A stretch of DNA of 64,000 nucleotides from the NCBI GenBank assembly GCA_000733355.1, contig JNVV01000046.1, positions 208,046 to 272,045 of the forward strand, in the 5' to 3' direction. The notes below the pieces were generated by a model. It was not told where the DNA came from. It did no database searches and worked only from the letters and a program-made list of their open reading frames with translations. The stretch comes from Falciphora oryzae (lineage: Eukaryota; Ascomycota; Sordariomycetes; Magnaporthales; Magnaporthaceae). Below are positions 21,347-32,279 of this stretch, piece after piece (the stretch's first letter is position 1; each line of letters begins with the position of its first letter). The translations under genes and the position numbers were made by a program.

Positions 21347-21997
21347 ATGAAGGTCTCTGCCGTCTCCGTCCTCGCCTTTGGCGCCGCCACCCAGGCCACC
21401 CCGACCTTTGGCATCGAGAAGGACGTCATCGACTGGGCCAGGGACCAGTTCGGCGGCGGCAACGGCAACAAGCCCAGCGGCAGCCCTGCCGGCCCCGGTA
21501 ACAACCCCGGCAGCGGCAACGGCAAGCCCGACGACGACTACTCCACCAGCGCCGTCCCCGTGGTCACCCCCACCCCCAAGCCAGTCACGACCGCGCCTGC
21601 GCCGCCGCCCGTGACCCCCCCGGCTCCCAAGACCACCAGCCCGGCCCCGCCCCCGACGCCCGACTGCAGCAATCTCAAGCCTGGTGCCCCTGTGCCCGTG
21701 GGCTGCTCGGCCCCTGACTGCAGCAGCGTGAAGCCCGGCGCCACGGTCCCGGCTGGCTGCCCCCCTCCCGCCGCCAGCAGCGTCGTCCCGGTGGCCGAGA
21801 CCTCGTCGCTCATCGTCGTGCCCAGCCCCACGCCCTCCAAGCCGCTCGTCGTCGACAACAAGCCAACCCCGGCGCCCAACGGCACCGTCTACAAGCCCAC
21901 GACCCCGCCGGTCATGGCTGGTGCCTCGACCATCGCCCAGGGCCTTGGTGTTGGTGTGGCTGTTGCGGCTCTCCTCGGCTTTGCTTTCACCCTGTAA
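21347..21997 (+). CDS. Pro/Thr/Ser-rich GPI-type cell-wall protein
   Basis: Single exon, 216 residues. The ATG at 21347 (context CTCAAAATG) begins a signal peptide, MKVSAVSVLAFGAATQA. A Gly/Asn-rich segment, a long Pro/Thr-rich stalk, and two copies of a short cysteine unit of pattern DCSxxKPGAxVPxGC follow. The C-terminus is hydrophobic (VAVAALLGFAFTL) after small residues, typical of a GPI signal. I recognise no catalytic domain. Likely a structural or surface mannoprotein; this is inference from composition. Confidence 0.75.
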   Translation: MKVSAVSVLAFGAATQATPTFGIEKDVIDWARDQFGGGNGNKPSGSPAGPGNNPGSGNGKPDDDYSTSAVPVVTPTPKPVTTAPAPPPVTPPAPKTTSPAPPPTPDCSNLKPGAPVPVGCSAPDCSSVKPGATVPAGCPPPAASSVVPVAETSSLIVVPSPTPSKPLVVDNKPTPAPNGTVYKPTTPPVMAGASTIAQGLGVGVAVAALLGFAFTL

Positions 21998-22285
21998 GGT
22001 CGCAGCCACGAGCAAGCCGAGGCCTGGGTGGGGCGTGGGAGCAGATAGCTCGAAACAAGATGGTTTGAAACTGTCTGGATATAGATTTTGATACGCCGGA
22101 GCGCAAATGTCTAATAGTTGAGCACCCGGTGCTGTTGTGTAAACATACTTACCTATCTTATAGACGTGACTCCAGGCCGCTTGCGGGTTTAGCACGTCGC
22201 GTTTTCTGTGGGATCTCAAATATGCAGTGATATGTACTGTGAGGTTTATGTACGCTACCGACTAGACCATCCACGATGCCAGCGT

Positions 22286-23044
22286 CTAAGCACAACCGAC
22301 CCGCTTCGAGCTGATCACAATGTCGTCGTACCAAAACGTGTTGGTGTCCCCGCCGTACGACTCCCAGCCAAAGTAGATGGCCGACACCTTGGGCTTGATG
22401 CTGCTCCGCTGCCACTGCGCCGCGTTGGGGTTGGCGACGCCCGCCTTGCTGGTCAGGCCCGCCACCGCCTTGTCGTTGAGCCACGTCTCGAGCGTGCCGT
22501 CGGGCCCCAGGTGGTACTCGATGCACTGCCACGTGTTTGCCGGCAGCGGCGCCGACGTCGCGATCCCTTGCGGCGACAGGTCGGGCAGCGTCGCGTCGTC
22601 CGACTCGCGGTTGAACATGAGGATCCTGCCCTGCCCGCCCATCCGGAGGTGCTTCTTGGCGCCCTGGGCCGAGTCGGGCATGGTGATGAAGGTGACGTGG
22701 GCGTCGGTGAAGGCCTTAGAGGCTTTGCTGTTTTGTGTTAGTGTTTGTGGTTGGGTTTAGTTGCCATCGTCGACTTACAGCCACGTCCTCACATAGACAT
22801 CGCCGCTCGGGACCTTGGTGGTGCCGACAAAGATGTGCCCGCAGTAGCCGCCCGCGCCGTTGACCCGGATCGAGTTCTTGCCGCTGTGCGCCGTGGTCGA
22901 GTCCAACGTGACGGTGCCGCCCTGGTTGCAGTCGGGTGCGTACGTGGGCCACGCTGCTTTGTCCCAGCCGCTCTCGAAGCCCTCGTTGACTTGGCCGAGA
23001 GCGAAGGGGAGTGCCACGAGGGCTAGGGCTGTATAGGTGATCAT
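22286..23044 (-). CDS. Cip1-like secreted protein (polysaccharide-lyase-like jelly roll)
   Basis: Two exons, 23044..22779 and 22727..22286, with intron 22728..22778 (GTAAGT/CAG). Product 235 residues. Signal peptide MITYTALALVALPFALG. The order of motifs (FESGW near the start, GGYCGHIFVGTTKVPSGDVYVRTW, the central QCIEYHLGPDGTLETWLND and the C-terminal FWYDDIVISS) matches the Trichoderma Cip1 group, a family co-regulated with cellulases and structurally similar to polysaccharide lyases. No CBM1 module is present. Catalytic activity is uncertain; an uronic-acid polysaccharide lyase role is inference from the family. A TATA-like box is at 23120..23125. Confidence 0.7.
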
Positions 23045-23640
23045 TGCGTGAGCGTCAGGACGTGGAGAGAGATGGATACGGGAAGAGACCAGACGCGGAA
23101 TGCAAGTCGGACACTGTATCTTATAGCTGAACGTGCCGCCCTGCGCGAAGGCTTGTTTAATTTGCTGCCATTCGTCTCTGTTAACGGTCTTCCGTAGCTC
23201 GGAGCCTCCGCTCCCGCCTCCCTACCGAGACGGGCCGACGTCCCTTTTGCTCCGAGATCGTCACTGCTTTTTCTCGCTCCTAGAACTGTCGTGATCTTGA
23301 GGCGGGAGAGTTTTTTTTTCCTATTCACACTCGCGCCAGTACCGTCGCCGACTGTCCACGGCCAAGCCTGCCAGATCACGTCTTGGGTTAGACAAGTGGC
23401 AGCTCCCGGCGACAAGCGTTCTTGGAAAGCTTAGTTGGACGGACCGCATGATCTGCTTTGGCCACCGAAATAGGCCTCGGAGACTGGCATGCACACATAT
23501 TAATTAGCCTAAAAGAGCATGGGTACCCCGGCACGGGCGACATCACAGGGACGGATCAAGCCACTCTTCGCGGATATTGTATTGTCTTTGCACTTGGGTA
23601 TTGCATTCTTGTCAAACTACAGGTCCTCGGCGCCACATGC
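23045..23640. other. Intergenic, nothing recognised beyond a TATA-like element
   Basis: About 600 bp upstream of the Cip1-like gene. A TATAAG element (23120..23125, minus strand) is the only feature supported. Confidence 0.4.
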
Positions 23641-24477
23641 TTACACGTCAGCAGCGTCTGCCGAGTCCGCCAGGAGAGCGGCCCACACCTCGACTTGGAT
23701 GTGCAGCCTCTCCCGCGGCCCCAGGTCGCTCCTGAAATCCGGATGCGCCCTGCAGAGCGCATACACCAGGCCCAGCGTCTGCTCCACCGTCTTGTGCTTC
23801 AGCTCCGCGGCCCGGTTCAGCGCGTCCTCTGCCTCCCACATCTCCAGCTCCAGTCTAGCGACGTCAGCTTCCATTTTGGGCAGCTCGTCCTCCCGCAGAC
23901 GGGGTTCCAGCTCCCGAAGCGCCTCCTGCTCGGCCCCGACGTCCCGCAGCGCCTCCTCGGCCTGGGCCAGCGTCGCCTCCCACTCGGCCATGCCGGACGC
24001 GGGCGTCGCGGCGAAGTTGCGCATCGTGGCGACCAGGACGTCCCGGCTGACGCGCAGCCTCTCGAGCAGCTCGTCAGTCCGCAGCATCTCCTTGTCCAGT
24101 CGCCGGCGCGCTTCACGCATGGCCTTGCGGTCCTTGACTGCCTGCTCTAGGGACTGCGATGACAGTGCAGCCCGCTGCTGGGCCGAGCTGTGCTCGTGGA
24201 ACCGCACACACGTGTCTGTGATGGCGTTCTTTGCCTGTTGAATCTGTGCAATGGTCCAAGTCATTTTTCTTTCGCGTAGTTTCTTACCTTGGGATGCGTA
24301 GCTGTGTTGGCGGGTCCAGTCGAGATGGTCAGAGTGTGCGGTCGCAGCTGCCAGTTCGAAGAGCCTCAACGCGCCGACTTTGTCGTTCATATAACTCCGG
24401 CCTGCATTGCTGTTTATCCCCTCTCGCCCAGTTCTTTGTTCCCATTCACGTATCTGAAGGGCTTGCATTGTTGTCAT
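23641..24477 (-). CDS. Hypothetical coiled-coil protein
   Basis: Open frame of 278 residues, apparently without an intron. From about residue 75 to 245 it is dominated by charged heptad-like sequence (for example LDKEMLRTDELLERL and LARLELEMWEAEDALN), predicting a long coiled coil. No signal peptide, membrane segment or known domain is visible. It lies 233 bp from the 3' end of the NLR-type gene on the same strand. A GT...AG pair near residues 60-75 would be 44 nt and break the frame, so it is not taken as an intron. Confidence 0.55.
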   Translation of the reverse strand: MTTMQALQIREWEQRTGREGINSNAGRSYMNDKVGALRLFELAAATAHSDHLDWTRQHSYASQGKKLRERKMTWTIAQIQQAKNAITDTCVRFHEHSSAQQRAALSSQSLEQAVKDRKAMREARRRLDKEMLRTDELLERLRVSRDVLVATMRNFAATPASGMAEWEATLAQAEEALRDVGAEQEALRELEPRLREDELPKMEADVARLELEMWEAEDALNRAAELKHKTVEQTLGLVYALCRAHPDFRSDLGPRERLHIQVEVWAALLADSADAADV

Positions 24478-24710
24478 TCAAGATTTCTCCCGCGTCCTCT
24501 TTGTCAGTTCATTGTAAAAATATCGGTGAAGGAAAGGTTCCGGATGCCCGCCGTCCCTTTGTTCCAGTTCCCCCTTGCTCACCCGGTTGCATCATATCTG
24601 CTTAACAGCTCGGCAGAAAACGTGATAACGGTGACCGAGGAGTCGGCATGTAGCAGCTTGCATGCGTTCATGGAAAAGTCTGTCATCTTGGCCCTGTATG
24701 AAGGAGACAG

Positions 24711-27700
24711 TCACAGGAACTTCTCGCCCCGAACCGTGATCCATTTTCCGGGACCTTCATTGGTGAAGATCCTGCCTGGTTCTCGCTCCCAGGGGATCCA
24801 GATAATTTGCTGGTCTGTCTTTGGAGACGATGCAGCCGAAAGCTGAACGATTCCTCTAGATGTTTTTAGAAATTTGCCGTCTTCAGAGAACGCCATCTGC
24901 CAGATGCTATCACAGCAGAGGATGCTATGATGGAGCTTGGAGAGAGTGGAAGTGTTGTAGAGGTGCACCTGCTGGCCCGTCCAGACAGCAATCGTGGAGC
25001 AATCAGGGGAGTAGATCGAAGCATCTATCCCTTCAGGTGATTTCCCTTTTGCCCGCACGGCCAGTCTCTCTTCTGATTCGAGATTCCAGACACATAAACG
25101 CTTTCCAAAGCCAACGGCTAGGTCTTTGCTGTTCGGGGAGAAAGTTGCCGTGATAAATGGGATGAACTCTGGCCCCGCGTCTTCGGGTGACAATTCCCAC
25201 AGCAGTTGAGCGGCCGCAGGCTGTTTGCAGCCCCAAACCTCGATGGGCCATTTGTTGAATATGAAGAGTGCGACAAGCCGATGGTCCGGAGAGAACGTAA
25301 TTCGAAGGCGGGATCTTGGGTGGTTTTCTGGTCGAAGCCGTGTCTGGAGCGTCCGCAACAGACGATCCTCCTTCGAGTCCCATATCTCGACCACGCCCGG
25401 TGCCGGAAGGATTGCTAGTAGCTGTCCATCGCAAGAAGTTGTGACATGCGTGTCGTCGAAAGTGTCCTCCTGTCGAGCGAACTTCACTTCCGTGGTAGTT
25501 GTCTCGGAGAAGAACCACCTGTCTTCGGCAGAGGTGGCAGTCTTTTCTGACTTTCCGGTTCGCCCCGGCTCCCATAGCGTGACTGAGCGGTTTTCCAACG
25601 CTGCGAGCACTTTTCCATTGGGCGACCAAGAGAAGTCAGCCAAGTATTGAGCATTGTATCTCTCAATGCAGCTCAAGCTTCCTTTCAGATCCCATATTTC
25701 GATCTGATCCCAAACTCCAAATTCCTCGTCACAGTGGCATGCAAGCCGACTACCATCGGGAGAAAACTTGGCCCGATAAGACGAAAGCGTCGTGAGTTGC
25801 AGTTTTTCGTCACAGGGCTTGCTTGGTGTCCCAAGTGGCCAGATCCAAACACCATCTTCTCCACTGATTGCCATTGTAAGCCCATCCGTGGCAGAGAAGT
25901 CGACCCACGTGGCTTTGCCGTTAGGATATTGCAGTTCGCGAAGACACTCTCCCGTGTCAGGGTTCCAGAGGCGAATTGTGTTGTCCGAAGTCAACACGGC
26001 TAGCAAGCCGCAGGGGGAGAACACAATCTGGCGCACGAGGGGCCAGCATCCTCCCAGGACCTTAAAATTCCGGAGTTCTGGTCGTGAGAAAGTCGATTCC
26101 CCATTCCTTACCTCCTTTGGGATGGACCAAAGCAGAGCCTTCGAGCGAAACGCGAAGGCCGCGGTGCGTCCATCGGGAGAGAAGGACACACATATTGGTA
26201 CATTTTCCTCAGTAGACAAGCTAGAGCAGAACGTTGCCAGTTCAGCTCCACAGCTAGCATCCAATATCTTGTCTCCCGCAACCAGGAAACCATCAATCGA
26301 AAACGCGGTACAGTGCGATGATCCCCAAAAATAGGCCTTTTGGAAGAAAGATGCCCCATTGATAGGGTCAAGTATAGTAAATTCGCCGTTGGTCGACACA
26401 GCGAGCAGCTTGCCGTCCGGGGAGAAAGAGATCGTGGCGCTGCAGCGATCATAGGAGAATGCAAATCTAATCGGCCCCTGGTCTTTTGGTCGAGGTATCT
26501 GAACAGGGAGCTCGGATAAGAGGTCTCTGAACTGGCGTCGGACAGCACTGGACTCATGCTCAAAAATCAGGGGTGAGACATAAACTTGAAGTGGATAGTC
26601 CATCATAACCGCAAAGTTAACCCGGCAAAACCGTGTGGCGTCTCGGATTAGGTTGTAAAACTGCGACAACGTCCCGACTTCCTACTCGGTCTTAGCACTG
26701 GTCGAAATCATAGAGATGCCTTGGAGCCGACTCACCTCGAGTTTAGCTTGCAGGCGCATCAGCCCGCGTAGTCCCTCGGATAGTAACCCGAGAAGGCTGA
26801 GAGATTCGAACCAGTGCAGCAGATGCTTTTGGAGAAACTTCTGGGCACCTCCGTCATCTTTCAACAGTTCAGGGGTCTTTATGGCATGATCTATCCAGTA
26901 TTGGCATGCGTACCGCATTTCTGGCGAGAATGTTGTATCCAGGTGCACAGCAGTCAGCGAGGAGATCTCGGCGGCCGGCGAGCTCAAGCCACACATGTCC
27001 CGCCGAAGCCTGGCTTTCATCAGCTGGATCGATCTTTCTGCCAGACTCCGACTGGCAGATATCTCGTCGACGAGAAAGTTGTGATCAGTGCAGCGATCTG
27101 GGTTGAGCAAGAAATCGCGGAATGAAGGGTGGTGGATGCGGACTGGCCGGCCCTCTCGGACGTCCAGAATAGAAGATAGGTCGGGGAGGACATCTTCGGC
27201 GGCCAAGTCCAATAGACTGCTGATACTCGGTAATGGAAGAGGGGAGCTCAGCACGACGACAGCTCCCAGTACTTGGCGCAACATGGTGCAATATTCGCCT
27301 CTCTCGTCATCCTGGTATCCGCTGACACAATTGTTGAGGACCATCATGTAGATTTCGTCAAGCCTCCGTCCCGGTGAGCTTCTCGCCAAGCCTTTCTCGT
27401 CTCCGTCGAGCAGGGAGGCTAAGCGCTTACGAGCCATGGCCTTTCCGTCCCCAACGAAGCGGCACGCTGTTGCGGCCCAGATGAAAAGCCCGTTCGCTTC
27501 AACGACCAGCTGCGCGAGCTGATCGGGGCCGGGCCAGCTGCCGTTGAGCATGCGATCCTTTGCAATAGTTTTGAACCCCTCGGTTAGGAACGTTCGAAGG
27601 TCATGGTCCACGCTAACCCTGTCCACGTCGTGGAGGATAAAGTCGCTGTGTGCGCTGCTGTCGAGCCCGCGGAACCCAGCCTGGACTGGCATCTCGGGCC

Positions 27701-29032
27701 TGCTTGTCAGAAGCACAAGCAGCCGGACCGCGCTGATGCTTTGAACTTCGGGCAGAAGGTTGATGATCAGACGGACGTCCCTCATATCATCGCACTCGTC
27801 CAGGGCGTCGATGATCAGCAGCAACGGCACCCCCTTTAGTGCGTCCCCCAGCTTCCTCAACGGATCCATAATCAAGCAACTCCACTGCTTTATGACCGAG
27901 AGGCTGGCGATGTCGGGATTTTTATCCACGGCATCACAGATCAGCCTTCGCAAAGGAGGCGATGCGTGAGCCAGCTACTTTGCCACTGTCGTAAAGAGAT
28001 ATCTGCACTGGCTTGCCTCGCCGCTGCCTCTGGAGAAGAAGAAGCTCGCCGTGAGGCTGCCGTGGCGTCGGGCGATGGTGTTGGCAATAGTTGACTTGCC
28101 GGTTCCGGCTAGCCCATTCAGCCAAAAGATGTTCCTGCAGCTGTCTTCCCCCATGCCATTGATCCAGTCTCCTATACGCAGGAGCACATCGACACGGGTG
28201 TTTTCGAGGCATGTCTTGTCGTGTTCTTTCCCTCGACCCTCGACGACGGCTTGAGCAACAAACGGAAGTTTTGACAGTTGCTCATCTTCAGCTACAAGAT
28301 AAGTCATATCGTCAACAAATAGTCATCAAAAGGAGAGCATGACGCTAGTTGATGTCGTACATCTAGCGACTGGTGTAATAAGAAATAGGTGCAGTTTGTG
28401 CCGCGTAACTTGCCTATCCCAAAGTTGAATGTAGATCCACGGACATACCCAAAATTGTTTCCGCTACCTAAGTGTAACTGGCTGATTTGGCTGTGCTGTG
28501 TGTCTGTGTCCCTGGCCGAAACGGGAGTGCTTCCCTCTAGGTAATTATCCGAGATCGAGGGCCGCACCTTTCCAAAGTCCTGGGTCGCCTGTCCGAGCTC
28601 GGCAGCCTGATATCGCACGAGGGTGGTGTTGACCATCTGATTATGAGCTAGAAGGGCGAAATCCTGGAGAACGGCCTTGAGGAGATCTTCAACGCGCCCC
28701 TTTTTGCCCCAAGCACGGATGATCGAGGCATACTTGTCGGTAGAGAAGGCCGGCTCGCCAAGGTTGAGCTTCTCCAGGATGTCCTTAAGTCGCTCCCCAT
28801 TCCTAGCGCAGTTTTTAACGACAGGAAGAATGACATCTTGGTTGGATCTGCCAGCGGTGACATCCTCCTGGAGCCTTGCGAGGGTGAGCAGAATGATCTC
28901 GACTTTGGGGATAATATGACGGGAAGCCTGAGGTAGGCCGCGGATATCCTGGATTGCGTTGTATGCGTCTCTCGCGCTGGAGAAGACGCCAATGGCGCCA
29001 GCGATGGCGCCAAAAATTTCAACGCCCGACAT
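24711..29032 (-). pseudogene. NLR-type STAND receptor (SesA-like N-domain, NACHT, WD40) with an in-frame stop
   Basis: Three exons: 29032..28414, 28291..26736 and 26681..24711. Intron 28292..28413 uses a GC donor (GCAAGT); intron 26682..26735 is GT/AG and in frame. Exon lengths give 1382 codons. Residues 1 to about 150 form a helical N-terminal domain of the SesA/STAND type (GVEIFGAIAGAIGVFSSA), followed by a Gly/Asn-rich linker (GSGNNFGYVRGSTFNFG). The NACHT domain has Walker A GLAGTGKST and Walker B LLLIIDALDEC. The last 650 residues are WD40-type repeats. Codon 312 (27975..27977) is TAG between TTVAK and LAHASPPLRRL, where relatives normally have Gln (CAG). The frame is otherwise open on both sides. 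Fungal NLRs control heterokaryon incompatibility and immune-like cell death. Possibly inactive here. Confidence 0.8.
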
Positions 29033-30014
29033 CGGCAGGGTGGGCCAGCCCAAGGACAGGCTCTGGCTTTGGGGAAAATGGCTGAAGCGGCCGAGTGAGT
29101 TTCCGCGCAAGTCCCATTTTGGGCGCCCTGGCCTGAGGTTGGCACCTGGACAGGAGGCCCTGTTGCGCAAAACAAAAAGAGGAGAGTTTGACAGAATCCA
29201 TTTCATCAAGGGATGAGGGGAGATCACCGGAAATGTCCAGCGTGGCTAGGATCCCCGCAGCCGAAGAAGGCATCTGGTTCGCATCGACATGTGCCGAATC
29301 TGCTATCAGTGCCCAGAGCTGCCGCATACGTGCCGTTTTGTGCCCACAAATCGATGGGCGCAGCCCTCCATCGGTGGAGGGGGATGAGGGGAAGCATGGC
29401 CTGGGCAGATGGAAGTAGCCGCATATGGAATAATTGATTGATGCATTGCTCACCCGGTGAGAGTGTGTGGGGGTCGAGGACGAGGATAAATCCCCAAATC
29501 GGGTTGTGCAGTAGGTACGCTGAAGGCGAGAGGGCAGGCTATCAAGCATCAACGGAGCACAATGGATTCTGCCACGAACGATAGTATCCTGGGCAACTCG
29601 GCCACAGGGCTTGTGAATACGAGCGATATCCACCTGCAGGTGATGCTGTTGGAGAGCGGAACCGTAACGCTATCAATGAAGAGCATAGCAAAGGTGCCTC
29701 TTCGATGTTGCCGCCACCGTGACCCCTTTTCTTCAGCCCAAGGGAGATTCCGCAGTCCGTCGCATACTAACATAGTCTGTCCCCGGACCGACAGATCTGG
29801 GTGTCGCTTTGTGTGTGCCGTAAAGGCTTTCGATACCGCAGTCGCGAAGTTGTGTATATTGAACTACTATCCATGTGCAAAATCTGCACCTCGGTGGAGG
29901 GCTATCATGGGTCCGCCAGGGCCCGTGTATAGGGCACGGGCTAACCTTTCACACACCCCCCGTAAGTCCCCCATGTCTTCGCTCTCGCTGCCCATCGCAG
30001 CTTGATCCGAGAGA
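29033..30014. other. Intergenic, nothing convincing
   Basis: About 980 bp between the divergent NLR-type and CFEM-receptor genes. A 147-codon ORF at 29562..30005 (+) lacks recognisable features and is not called. Confidence 0.35.
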
Positions 30015-31674
30015 ATGAGGCCACACGCGGTCGCTGCATTGGTATTGTTTGCCTTCTCTCACGGCGCAGAGACCCGGAGCAGTGATGAGGAGGTCCTCTC
30101 GGCGGGGAACAAGTTCCCACAATGCGCTGTAAGTAGCGCCAGACGACAGCTGTTGGCTGCTTGCTTACAAGGCCCGCAACAGATCCCTTGCGTGACCGGA
30201 ACCTTTGCCGACGATCCATGCCTCGGCTTCGACCTGAAGAACGCGTCGTGCATCTGCCACCACGAGGCCGAGACGAATACATATTACGGCTGCGTGAGGG
30301 AGTCATGCTCCGCCGCAGACGTCTTGAGTTAGCTTCGCTCCGCTCTCCAATACCACATCACCCTGGCTGATCCGATCATCTCCAGCGACCACGAGGATGA
30401 CCAAAATCGCCTGCGGCTATTCCGTCCGAGACGTGGGCCACCAGTACTCGGTCCAGCAGTTCGTTCTCATGTCGTTTTCGGGCGCCGCGGTTGTCCTCCG
30501 CCTGCTGTCCAAGGTGTTGCCGAGCGAAAATGCTGCCCAGCGCGGCGACCTCGGCCTCGATGACCTGTGCATCGGGCTGGCGTTCATCTTCTTTTTGCCC
30601 ATGATCTATCTACATCTCGGCGGTCCTGATGGTCGGCGCCGGGCTTGGCCGCGACTTCTGGATGCTGTCCGTGCCAATGATACGACGATATGGCTACGTA
30701 GGTTCCTGGTTCGGCGAGTGTGCTTTCCCTGCTTCTCATGCTGCGGCGCTGACAACGGTCTAGTATTGGTACTTGGCCGAGCCCCTGTACTTCGTGGTCG
30801 CACCCTGGTCAGGGTGTCCTTCCTCACCTTCTTCCTGCGCGCATTCGGGGCGACGGGAACGCAGTCCATGGTGTTCAAGCGCTTGGACTTTGGCCTGGTC
30901 GTCAAAATGACAATCGTGCTCAACTTCTTGGCAACGATAGCGTTTGTCGTCGCCGCACTGCTCCAGTGCATGCCTGTGAGCTACTTCTGGACCAGGTTCG
31001 ACGGGGAGCACGTCGGCACGTGCATCAACAGTGGCCTCCTGATCTGGCTCAACGCCTTCATCGGCATCTTGATGGACTTGTGGATTCTGTACCTGCCACT
31101 ATCGCAGATCAACCTTCTCAACCTGTCCCAGTGGAGGAAGGTCGAGCTGGCGTGCATGTTCTCGGTGGGATTCATGTAAGAGACCGTCCGCCGAGGCAAG
31201 CCAGCATACTGAAAGCCAGCGCACTAACAGCCCATCAGTGTCACGATTATCAGCATCCTACGCATACAGACCTTTTACGCCGTCAAGGCGTCAAACAACG
31301 TGACCTGGAACAGCTGCCCCCTGGTGGCGTGGCCCGCGCTCGAGATGCACGTCGGCATCATCTGCGCTTGCATGCCCGCGCTGCGCATCTTTTTCTTGCG
31401 AACTGTGCCTGAGAACTTTAGGCGCCTACGCGAGCGGTGGAAGCCGTACTCGCGCGTGTCCAGGTCCGGCAGACGCCGCCGCAGCTGGCTCAAAAAGGGG
31501 TCTGCCGCGTCCACGGCCGTGGGCCAAGACAGAGCCGTCCCGGAGCACGCCTCTCGCCACTCTTTTCAGTGTGATCAAGTCCAGTGGTGTGCGCGACGAG
31601 GGGCGGTCGCAGTGGTCAGCAGGTTCTGCGGAGATCAAGCCGTCCACAGTTGTGTTTGGCAGCGACGTCGATGA
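30015..31674 (+). pseudogene. CFEM-PTH11-type G-protein-coupled receptor, frame broken
   Basis: The signal peptide is MRPHAVAALVLFAFSHGAE. A CFEM domain follows (PQCAIPCVTGTF, CICHH, GCVRESC) after removal of in-frame intron 30129..30182. Intron 30328..30385 joins CFEM to the heptahelical part, which has at least six visible hydrophobic segments. Further introns: 30698..30763 and 31176..31238. The architecture matches PTH11-like receptors, which sense surfaces or ligands at the plasma membrane. Two single-base breaks are needed to read the protein. There is one extra base near 30604..30612 (LPMI to YISAVLMVGAGLGRDFW) and one missing C in the C-run near 30803..30805 (FVVAP to LVRVSFL). The C-tail may change frame again near 31550 and then run to 31810. 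Confidence 0.72.
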
Positions 31675-31810
31675 CGAGGCGGTGCCGGGCCCTCTGCGCG
31701 ATGTGCACCCGGGGACCGAGTATGTTCCTGGCACCCTCACAGCGGGCAGGCCTGCTGACAGCCGGCGGTTGACTCCCGATTTCTTTGTATCTTACGGGGG
31801 GCGTCCTTGA

Positions 31811-32279
31811 TGCCAGCCGTCGGCATTAGTTTCTGTTTCCCCTCCAGCCATGTAACAACAAGCCATTCTTTTCGACAGGTGTGTGATGTGCGGGTTGGTT
31901 GCCACGTTGACGTTGACTGTGAGTCGTGGCTGTTTCCACTCTGGCGTCTGTAAAAGCAAGTGTATGATCTACAGACTTTGTTTGCCACGTTAAAGTGACG
32001 TGGAGGCACCCCTAGCAGCCAGGCATCTGCCGAGGAAGACGCCAAAGCTCCCCGATCTGCCGCCACCAGGGCAGACGGTGGGTGACTTTACGAGTCAGTG
32101 GCCACCTGCGGTCTAGACGTGTTTGGCGCATACCAATCGTCATGGAAAATCTAGATAAATTATGCATATGCGGACCGGCAGCGCAGCAGTCCATCGTCAT
32201 CTCAAGCTTGAAACAAATAGCCATGATAGTCACAGTGGCACAAAAAAAGAGGTAGTAGCGAAATAACAAGTAGCCGACC
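31811..32279. other. Intergenic, nothing recognised
   Basis: Convergent 3' regions of the receptor and permease genes. Confidence 0.4.

Noticed and set aside
24240..24300. Possible intron in the coiled-coil gene
   Set aside because: The GT...AG pair is 44 nt and removing it would destroy the coiled-coil frame.
26800..26815. Perfect Pol III box B sequence on the minus strand
   Set aside because: Lies inside the NLR coding sequence with no matching box A or cloverleaf.
29562..30005. 147-codon ORF
   Set aside because: No domain, no splice support, low-complexity mixture; position between divergent promoters.
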